Positions 57,101-64,000 of a stretch of DNA of 64,000 bases are shown here, in pieces. The notes beneath the pieces were generated by a model. The model searched no databases. It was not told the origin of the DNA and saw only the letters and a program-made list of their open reading frames with translations. Source of the stretch: Exophiala sp. HKRS030 (lineage: Eukaryota > Ascomycota > Eurotiomycetes > Chaetothyriales > Herpotrichiellaceae). The stretch spans positions 1,674,001 to 1,738,000 of the forward strand of contig JAHWDD010000008.1 of assembly GCA_023897205.1 (NCBI GenBank), written 5' to 3'. Both the position numbers and the translations under genes were made by a program. Position 1 is the first letter of the stretch. Every line of letters starts with the position of its first letter.

Positions 57101-58703
57101 TTCCATCTTCAATTCTGGTGCAAAGTCTGGAAAGCAAATCTTCGGAAGCGTTGATTCCCGTATTTGGGAGTAGGATATTGACATCGACCTGGCTCAGCTT
57201 GGCTAGCAGTGTCCAGGGAGGAGATTTGGTTTCTAAAGAAAGGACGGCCGACAGTAGGTGACCTAAGACAGGTAAGGATAGCCGAACGTTATGAAGCAGT
57301 GCGATATCCACCAGCTGTTCGACAGGCACAAGAAGATTTGGATCATAGCTAGTTTCAACTCCAGGCCATGCACCTGGAGCAACGATGCCTGACGAGGTCA
57401 CCTGCGGTATACCGATCCACAGCGTATGAACCAGACTGATGAAAAGCACATCAAACCAGGTCTGTTCTAACCGACGCTTGCGAATATCATTTGAGGGAAT
57501 AGAACGTATGGCGATGTCGAGGAGATTTCGTAGTAAATACAGATTGGACACCGGAATGTTGCTCTGTGTTATGTGCAGTCTGATGGAGTCCACATCAATG
57601 ACAGTCTTGTGAAAGTCGGTCAGAAAGCCTTTAATATGTTCAAAGTATAAAATGTCCTCGATGCCTCTCCACTTCTTGGCATATCGCTCATTGAAAAGTG
57701 CTCTTCCAGGTAAGGTGACATGCAGAGCTATCAGTCGCTCAAGGCCTTGGATGTTTGCTTTCCATACGATGCGGTCATGGCGGTGCGTTCGGAGAACTTC
57801 CAGTGTCATCAATGCTGGCATCAAGCAGGATGAGCCGAAAGCACGGTTCGGGTCATCAGACGCTCCTCGAGAGCCGGAAGTTCCAATGGTCCACAGTCCT
57901 AGGAGTGTAGACATAATATTGGCCAGGGTCTTTTGCTCCTCTTGGAGCAAGGACTGGTCGGCAACAGAAGCCATAGTCTGGAGCAAGCTACCAAACAGCG
58001 CGGCCCGCTCTTTCCAACCCGTAGCCCAGGCCGAGCTGAGTTGATGAACGGATGTTGACACCCTGTCATGCGGCAGAATAAGAAGTTCAATCGAACGACA
58101 TGTGGCTTGAAGCATAATCCAAAGGAGTCTGCCTGTTGGGCGGGGAGCTACTTCTGAAGTATAGGCGGTTGATGAAAGCTTTCGTTTCTTCGCTGGACGA
58201 TCTTGATCGATATCAGTATCTGATAGCTCTGCAGGGTTCGAGTCATGATCAAACACGGTGGATCTAGTCAGTCGCTTCAGAAGTTGCGTGATGGTATGAT
58301 AGAATTTGCGTTCTTGCAGAACCTCGAGACAGATATCACGTGGAATGGAAGACGTCAATGTCAAGAACAACGACCACGCTTGTGACGAGAAGGCGAAACT
58401 ATATGGGCCAGATCATCAGTAATCCATCATTAGATCCGACTCGGTCACGTAGATAAGTACACACCTCTTCTCTCCATCCGTTGCATTTCCATTGACTTGT
58501 CCTTCAGGGGCGGTCAATTTCCTCAACAGCCATCGTAAAAGCCATTGTTGCTTGAAACCAGTCGAAGTCGGCTCAGTCCTATATCTGACTTCTTCGCGAC
58601 AGGAAGCGATATGCTCCTGAAGGTCGACATTGATCAGCCTGGCCGCTTTTTCTAAGACCACCTCTGGTCTTGCATTCGATTTCTCCAAGTCGGCAATTGC
58701 CGC
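54141..58703 (-). CDS. URB2: Urb2/Npa2-type ribosome-biogenesis protein
   Basis: Large nucleolar protein needed for early 60S pre-ribosome assembly in yeast. Exon 2 spans 58398-54141, a 66-bp intron 58464-58399 precedes it, and exon 1 ends at 58465. Splicing joins NATDGEK to SFAFSSQAWSLFLTL. About 1498 residues, mostly alpha-helical, with PAKKRKLSS near residue 140 as a nuclear signal. The Urb2/Npa2 C-terminal signature is present: YLVTEYARCSLDGQI, LMPGMYSIMDAME and FKVLYSSWSRHGKWDHS. The exon 1 frame is open to 58781 but has no ATG, so the start is in a further upstream exon. 58703 (after a GAG acceptor) is only a provisional boundary. It is divergent from MIC10. Confidence 0.88.
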
Positions 58704-59182
58704 CTCAAAGGGCCTTTGGACATGTCGATACCATTGAACGCGAGTGACAGGCAAAAAAAGACTCCCAAGTAAAGCGCGCAAATATGACGAGGATATAAAA
58801 TGATCCAGGACTGTTCAGCGTATAAAAATCACGCTCATCATTGCAACGGAAATAGTTGCAAGTTACGCCTCATCGAGAAAATTATCGCCAAGATGTCCTC
58901 CGATTGGCCAGTGCTCACGGGTAGTTGCGCTGTACCTTTTTTCCGCTCCAGGAGCAACAATGATCCGCAATAGCTCCGAGCTCATCCAATTCATCCAAAA
59001 GAACCAACTACCAGAGGTTTTGAAGTGACTGCTCTTGCGACATACGTCTTCTGATTCTGATCCAAGGCATTCTATCCCTAAGGTACGCAGACAGTATTCG
59101 TGGTCTTTGTTCACCGTACACCGCATCAACGCCCAAGGCACACTACTAACAACCAACCTGTGCTTTTCAGGACTTCGCAATC
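58704..59182. promoter_or_regulatory. divergent promoter region, URB2 / MIC10
   Basis: About 480 bases that must hold both promoters and probably the missing first exon of URB2. ATG triplets near 58841 and 58872 on the minus strand are candidates for that exon, but none splices cleanly by eye. Confidence 0.4.
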
Positions 59183-59791
59183 ATGTCCGACAGCAACGTC
59201 TCCAGTCCGCCTCTCCCAACACCCAAGTCTAAACCCGTGAGCGAAGCTCTCCTCAACGAAAAGGTACGCAATGCGCAGACCAAAGAAACACATTAGACAG
59301 TTCCCAAAAACCTCTCCTCGGACCATCTGTCCAATGCCTCTGTTCCTTCTACTCCCAATCGCATGCGAATACATGCAGGACCCGGGGACACGTGAGCCCC
59401 GGTTTCCATGTATCTACAAGACAAGAAACTGTTCTAACATGTACAACTTCTCTGCGTAATCAATAGTGGGACCGAGCCATCTCGTCACTTGTGATCCGGT
59501 CATCTCTCGGATTCTCCTTCGGCGTCATATTCTCAGTATTGTTATTCAAGCGAAGAGCGTGGCCTGTATGGCTAGGGACCGGGTTTGGTGCAGGCCGAGC
59601 TTGGGAGGAAGCTGATGGTTGGTTCTCCCCTATCCTCCCTGTTGTACCCTTTTACCTCTCATTCTTCCTCTTCCTATCTATTGGAGTCTCGCTGATCGTC
59701 TGCGTTCCTTGTTCTTCCGACAACAGCGAACTTCAAGAGAGGAGATTCATTCGTGACAGATGGACTGCGAAAAGTCAGGACGGAGAGATAG
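59183..59791 (+). CDS. MIC10: MICOS complex subunit Mic10
   Basis: Shapes mitochondrial crista junctions by oligomerising in the inner membrane. Three exons: 59183-59263, 59467-59617 and 59727-59791, with introns of 203 and 109 bp, giving 98 residues. No single open frame shows it whole. It reads PVSEALLNEK-WDRAISSLVIRSS, a first membrane hairpin half (LGFSFGVIFSVLLF, about 41-54), the basic turn KRRAWP, and a second half with the Gly zipper GTGFGAG (Gly64, 66, 68, 70), then RAWEEADANFKRG. Both glycine motifs needed for oligomerisation in yeast Mic10 are present. The weak GTTGGT donor of intron 2 is the least certain junction. Confidence 0.9.
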
Positions 59792-60326
59792 GGAAACCCA
59801 TTCACCCTGCCCTATCAATCGACAGAGAGCCACTCAGTCAACTAGCCGGACAAACAAGTTGGAGCGGTGGCTGGTTTGAACGAACAAATAAATAGAGAAA
59901 CATACATATCATAGGGGGATATGCGTAAAGATATGTGGTACGAACACAAGCTGGTTCGCGAGGAGGAGTGTCCTTAGTCATTGTTGCTGGTTATGGAGCG
60001 CATGAATTGAGATTCACACGGGGGAAGACAAAATTATGCTTTTGTACGATATGTACAGACGAGCCTCGTCGGGCCAGAAGGAGCGCTATGTTATTCTTCA
60101 TCTGCGAGCCAATATACACTTGAACCAAAAGAAGCCAAATGTGCCGGGATGGCCTCCCAACACAACAGAATATGTGGCTTGACGATGATTGTGATGATTA
60201 TTTGTATCTTGACCTGTCCAGCCCAGCCCCTCATTCCACAAAGTCGCTCCTACAACCATAGAATTGACTGTGATGATGGAGACCATGTGAAGCTCTCCAG
60301 AAATCAGCACCCTGACCAGTCCAATA
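59792..60326. other. convergent 3' flanks, MIC10 and END3
   Basis: 535 bases of shared 3' UTR and spacer. No feature is recognised. Confidence 0.5.
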
Positions 60327-61598
60327 CTAATCTCGCCTTCCCGATTTCTCCACTTCAATCTCTCTCCGAACAGTATCCAAGTCCGCCTCGCGTTTCCTCA
60401 AATGAGCCTCCAAGCCCTCGACCTGCTCGGCGACCAGTGCCAGATCCTCTCTGAGACGCTTGAGGTCGGCGCCGGATTTATTGGCGTTCTCCGAGTTCAA
60501 GTCGACGTACTGTCGCTGCTTGTACTCGAGCAGTTGCTGGGCTTCGCGCTTGACCAGGGTCCAATTGGTCTTGCCGTGCTGTTGTCGACCACCGCCGCCG
60601 CCTGTGCCGTTCTCTTGCCTCTGCTTCCGCCGCCTATCGGCAGCGGCACTTGCGGCGTCGTGTTGTGATTCCAAGTCGCGCAACTCTCTCAGTAGCCGGA
60701 CTTTCTCGAGGTCTTCGTCTTCCACGACATCGGAGAAGTCGGTGCCCTTGGGCTGGTAGGATGAGCCGCCTTTGCCGCCGATGCGACTCAAGTAGGCATC
60801 TCCGAATTTGGCTTTTCGTCCCGACGTAGTATCCTCGTCGTATTTTTGTGCTCGATTCCTCATACTGTCGATCTGATAGTCGATCTTGTTCCCTTCGAAC
60901 GTCGACCTCAAACTCGGCGGTACCGTCCTGGGTATCCGGAAACCCTCATGTCGATAGTTCAAAATATGCAAGAAGGCCACACATGCCTCTCTTGAAATGG
61001 TATCCCGTCCACTGGTATTGACCAAATTCCACGCACTCCGCACATCTGTGTCTGGGACGTCGAGACTAGCGTATAGCGAGTGCAGGCTCTCGAAACCAAT
61101 CTCCCCACGCCGGTCTTTGTTGGCGGAGTATATCTCCTCGTACTTCCTCTTATCAGCGGGATTCATGTACCAGTCGAACCCGTCCTTCAGGCCAGCTTCC
61201 TCCTCCTCATCGTCCTCGATGTGCTCGAACTGCGCCGCCTGGTGGCCCGTTAACGCACGGTTGGCAGCAACCAAGTGCGCCTTGGACTCCGGCACCAACC
61301 AGTCTGGTAACGACTTGGGAACGTCCTGGTACTCGCCGTTGACCAGGTCGAAAATCAGCCGCATAGCGACGCAGAACTCTTCAAAGTCCAACTCGCCGTC
61401 GCCGTCCACATCCGCCAGATCCCACACTCGTTCAAGCTGGTCATCGCGCAGTTGTGAGTTGCGCAGCACGGTTGCGGCGGCTTGGTTGGTCAATCTTGAG
61501 TGTGGTGCGGCTGGTTGCGGTACGAGTGAGGAGAAGATCTCCCAGTATCGATTGATTTCCCATTGTTCGATCTTCTTCGCCGACGAGGTTGAGGACAT
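60327..61598 (-). CDS. END3: endocytic EH-domain protein End3
   Basis: Subunit of the Pan1-Sla1-End3 complex that couples the endocytic coat to actin. Single exon, 423 residues, near the fungal norm. The first EH domain (about 8-100) has [14 protein letters not shown] and a canonical calcium loop [12 protein letters not shown] (63-74). The second (about 140-235) has [23 protein letters not shown]. The C-terminal third is coiled coil ([38 protein letters not shown]), used for Pan1 binding in yeast. A Gly-rich insert ([10 protein letters not shown]) interrupts the coils. The start at 61598 fits family openings. Confidence 0.95.
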   Translation of the reverse strand: MSSTSSAKKIEQWEINRYWEIFSSLVPQPAAPHSRLTNQAAATVLRNSQLRDDQLERVWDLADVDGDGELDFEEFCVAMRLIFDLVNGEYQDVPKSLPDWLVPESKAHLVAANRALTGHQAAQFEHIEDDEEEEAGLKDGFDWYMNPADKRKYEEIYSANKDRRGEIGFESLHSLYASLDVPDTDVRSAWNLVNTSGRDTISREACVAFLHILNYRHEGFRIPRTVPPSLRSTFEGNKIDYQIDSMRNRAQKYDEDTTSGRKAKFGDAYLSRIGGKGGSSYQPKGTDFSDVVEDEDLEKVRLLRELRDLESQHDAASAAADRRRKQRQENGTGGGGGRQQHGKTNWTLVKREAQQLLEYKQRQYVDLNSENANKSGADLKRLREDLALVAEQVEGLEAHLRKREADLDTVRREIEVEKSGRRD

Positions 61599-62426
61599 GG
61601 TGGAGAGTTATGGGGTTGTGAGGATGGGGGATGGGAACGACGGAGTGCTTGGGGTTTGATCGCCTTTTACTAAGAGAGTCTGTGTAATGACTCGAGAAAG
61701 CTACTCAAAAGAAGTCAGGTGGATGAGAGCCTGTTGCGCCTAAGATATCCAGTGCGATTGGTGGTCGAAGGTAGGAATTCTATGGAGTGAGCAAGCCTAC
61801 AAGGAGGATGTGGTAGTAGGTCAATCCTACCTGTTAGACTCCGTACTCCATGGAATATCGGTACGTACTACGTAGTCATCGGGGCTGGGGCTGCTGAACC
61901 GCTGCTACGTACTGCGAACCGATCAATTGCACAGTGACATTTATACGGGCGAGCATAAAGTGCGTCGTTGCAGCAACATAAGCCTTAGTGGCCTTCTTCG
62001 ACAATATCTGCTTGCCTATAATCTACTACAAAGCTCTAATTGAGGTCCTCGTTGTCTCTCTCAGCATTTCTCTCAGATTCTTCGTGTCACAATGGAGAAA
62101 GTGCAAATGGAAGATCCACGATGGACCATTACGTATTGTACATAGCTCAGTGAAGCCTCGGAAGACATCGGCATCGACCTCAACCTCGAACCTCAACACT
62201 CAACCCTCCGGCCACAGCAAATACCATGTCGAATAATCGTCCTCTGTGCGCACATTGAACTTTGACTACTGTTAGCCAATAGACGCCATCCATGTTGGCC
62301 CATCATCAGATCTGTTCTGCTACAGAGCACAGCTAAGACTGCACTCCAATTCATGTCTTCATTCCTGTATGCTTCATTCCATGTTAATCCACTGCCTGTC
62401 TCCGTTATGTGCCCTCTTTTTACCTT
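61599..62426. other. intergenic, END3 promoter
   Basis: 828 bases. CCGTACTCC-like variants of the recurrent 9-mer occur near 61840 and palindromic TACGTACTACGTAG near 61862. No gene is seen. Confidence 0.5.
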
Positions 62427-64000
62427 TCAATAGTTCAAGTCGAATTGCCAATTGTTGCTGTCTTGTCCCATCATCAAGCTTGAATTCAGTGCAGGCAATG
62501 GCACGGTATTGTATGCTTCAAGCACAAGGTCTGGTTCGCCGATGAAGTCAGTGTTCATATTGGCTTGTTGCGTAATCATGCTTTGCTGCTGCTGAGACTG
62601 GTCAAACACCAGTCCCTGGTTTATAATGGCCCAATCCACATCCGTGAAACAGTTTGCATAATTGGTATTGGAGTCGGCAGCAACGAAATCAGTTTGTAGC
62701 CCGAATTCCGCTGGACGTATGGAAGCAGGTATATAAGCAGAATTGGTATCGTCGACGTTGTTGACATAACCATCATTGAGGTATTCGAAGCCTCCCATAC
62801 TAACATGGACATCTCCGTCCTCCCTTCCTCGAGCCATCTTGTTGGCCAAATCTTGTGTTGCAATGATCCCTCTTGGAAACGGAACTGGTAGGTCATAGCC
62901 GCTGTTGCGTCGGAGACCACTGTCTGGAGGCAAAGGATCTTGGGCTTCTCGTCCATGCCAATTCCACTTCTGAGCGTGATACTGAGCAGCTAGAGTTGCT
63001 TTGACCGGCGTTGGAGTGACATAGGCTGGTAGAGAAGAAAGGGACATTGCTTGGTGAGGTGATGAAGTTGGCGGTGTTAGTTGCTGAGCCTGGTTTTGTT
63101 GAAATTGTTGAGTTTGGTTAGATGCCAACACAGTGCAGTTTCCTATCTGAGATTTGGACTGTGGCGTAGGGGTCACATGTTGAATCTGTTGTCGAGCCGC
63201 CAGTCGTCTTTGTATCTGGGCTTGATCAGCCTGACGCTTTCGCATCTGCAATTGCCAGGCATATGCTTGCTGCGCTTGAGCTTGCCGTAAGTAGGCTTGT
63301 TGCTGGTGGGGTTGCTGCTGTCGAGTCTGCAGCATGGTCTCCACTCTGCGTGCATCTTCCATTCTCTCCACCTGTTGAACCTGCTCTGCCTTTTCCGCTT
63401 GGCGTGCTTTGACAGAGTGCAAGATGTGCGAACTGGCCATCGGATCTGGCAGCATGTTCATGGGTTTTGAGAGGGAGCGCCGACTTCCGTCACCACCTTT
63501 GGATTTTGGAGAGATCGATTGCACGTACTCTCGAATATTATCGTAATTTTCTCGCATGGTGGCAAAGTTTGTAGTAACTTTGCGGCTTGCAAGGGATGTA
63601 TTGCGGTTATGACCCTGGTCGGCGCGAGGACGAGGAGCGGCCATTGCACCACGTTGACGTTTCGTCTGCGGTGTTCCTATGGCATCTGGGGATGGCTCCT
63701 GATTACTAGTACATTTTCTCTTGCGTTTGATAGTCTTTGAAACTGGCCCGGACGGGGAAATGGTGCCAGATGCCACATCTGCAGAAGAGTTTGCCAATCC
63801 TCTATCCGGCTGCTTGGATGCTGCACCATCCTGCGCAATTACTGTCATTTCTGAGTTGGAGAGAGTGGTCTGTGTCACAGCATCCTGTCGGTGCTGAAGT
63901 CCGTTATTGGCAGTAGAGCCTGTTGTGGGATATGTGAAGGCATGCAGCTCTTGAAGTCCTAGGAAGTCTTCGGGTTGGGCCCACGGTTGAATCGGATTGC
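62427..64000 (-). CDS. Q-rich protein of unknown function, truncated by window edge
   Basis: The frame is open from the stop at 62427 to the window end, so the N-terminus is missing; at least 524 residues are visible. An early basic patch SKTIKRKRKCTS resembles a nuclear signal. TNFATMRENYDNIREYVQSISPK may be an ordered helix. A long Q/A/R-rich coiled segment follows (QAYLRQAQAQQAYAWQLQMRKRQA). The C-terminus is acidic with hydrophobics (TDVDWAIINQGLVFDQ, WQFDLNY), resembling a transactivation-type tail. No DNA-binding domain is visible in this part. A transcriptional regulator is a reasonable guess, no more. Confidence 0.75.
   Translation of the reverse strand, partial: NPIQPWAQPEDFLGLQELHAFTYPTTGSTANNGLQHRQDAVTQTTLSNSEMTVIAQDGAASKQPDRGLANSSADVASGTISPSGPVSKTIKRKRKCTSNQEPSPDAIGTPQTKRQRGAMAAPRPRADQGHNRNTSLASRKVTTNFATMRENYDNIREYVQSISPKSKGGDGSRRSLSKPMNMLPDPMASSHILHSVKARQAEKAEQVQQVERMEDARRVETMLQTRQQQPHQQQAYLRQAQAQQAYAWQLQMRKRQADQAQIQRRLAARQQIQHVTPTPQSKSQIGNCTVLASNQTQQFQQNQAQQLTPPTSSPHQAMSLSSLPAYVTPTPVKATLAAQYHAQKWNWHGREAQDPLPPDSGLRRNSGYDLPVPFPRGIIATQDLANKMARGREDGDVHVSMGGFEYLNDGYVNNVDDTNSAYIPASIRPAEFGLQTDFVAADSNTNYANCFTDVDWAIINQGLVFDQSQQQQSMITQQANMNTDFIGEPDLVLEAYNTVPLPALNSSLMMGQDSNNWQFDLNY

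Noticed and set aside
1..64000. CRISPR arrays, intact transposons, secondary-metabolite cluster
   Set aside because: No spaced direct repeats, transposase or reverse transcriptase motifs, or cluster-type synthases were found on either strand.

Overview
The window is nuclear DNA of a filamentous ascomycete (Pezizomycotina). The evidence is a set of fungal families (alpha-aminoadipate homocitrate synthase, a GH55 beta-1,3-glucanase, a HET-domain relic, Urb2, End3, Mia40), spliceosomal introns mostly of 45-120 bp with CTAAC/CTGAC branch sites, an intron-bearing tRNA-Cys, and long AT-neutral intergenic spaces. A Eurotiomycetes/Chaetothyriales-like lineage is my guess from general gene character; nothing in the sequence proves it. 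Coordinates below are spliced models worked out by hand. For minus-strand genes the lower coordinate is the stop codon.

Left third (1-24 kb). After 2.3 kb with no recognisable gene come an MCT-type MFS transporter (-) and a small 80-residue hypothetical protein (-). Next are the mitochondrial electron-transfer flavoprotein alpha subunit (-) and a Tos4/Plm2-like FHA protein (-). Two plus-strand genes follow: a ribosomal-L1-domain ribosome-biogenesis protein (Utp30/Cic1 type) and UPF2, the nonsense-mediated decay factor, which has a GC-AG intron. Thiamine pyrophosphokinase (-) and MIA40 (+) are divergent. A 537-residue Q/S/P-rich fungal protein of unknown function follows, behind a long spliced leader.

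Middle (24-47 kb). This part holds a tRNA-Cys(GCA) and a previously fragmented O6-methylguanine-DNA methyltransferase (-). A GH55 glucanase (-) sits head-to-head with a cysteine-rich secreted protein (+), whose stop overlaps the 3' end of an acyl-CoA synthetase (-). An Rkm5-like methyltransferase, an importin-7/8 (Nmd5/Sxm1) karyopherin, peptidyl-tRNA hydrolase 2, homocitrate synthase and sphingosine-1-phosphate lyase then run on the plus strand. A 10-bp tandem repeat abuts a 100-N assembly gap. A broken HET-domain remnant ends this part.

Right part (47-64 kb). ESCRT-I VPS23/TSG101 (-) has two apparent frameshifts. An F-box protein (-) and ribosome-biogenesis factor URB2 (-) follow. MICOS subunit MIC10 (+), rebuilt from three exons, and the endocytic EH protein END3 (-) come next, then a Q-rich protein (-) cut by the window edge.

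Functionally the window is mostly housekeeping: mitochondrial biogenesis (ETFA, MIA40, MIC10, PTH2), ribosome biogenesis and RNA quality control (UTP30-like, UPF2, URB2, RKM5-like), and trafficking (VPS23, END3, importin). I see no biosynthetic cluster, CRISPR or intact transposon. The most novel-looking locus is the secreted cysteine-rich protein at 29.6-30.2 kb, divergent from the glucanase. Several single-base frame breaks (VPS23 twice, the MGMT tail, possibly the DPL1 start) raise the question of assembly indels versus real lesions.
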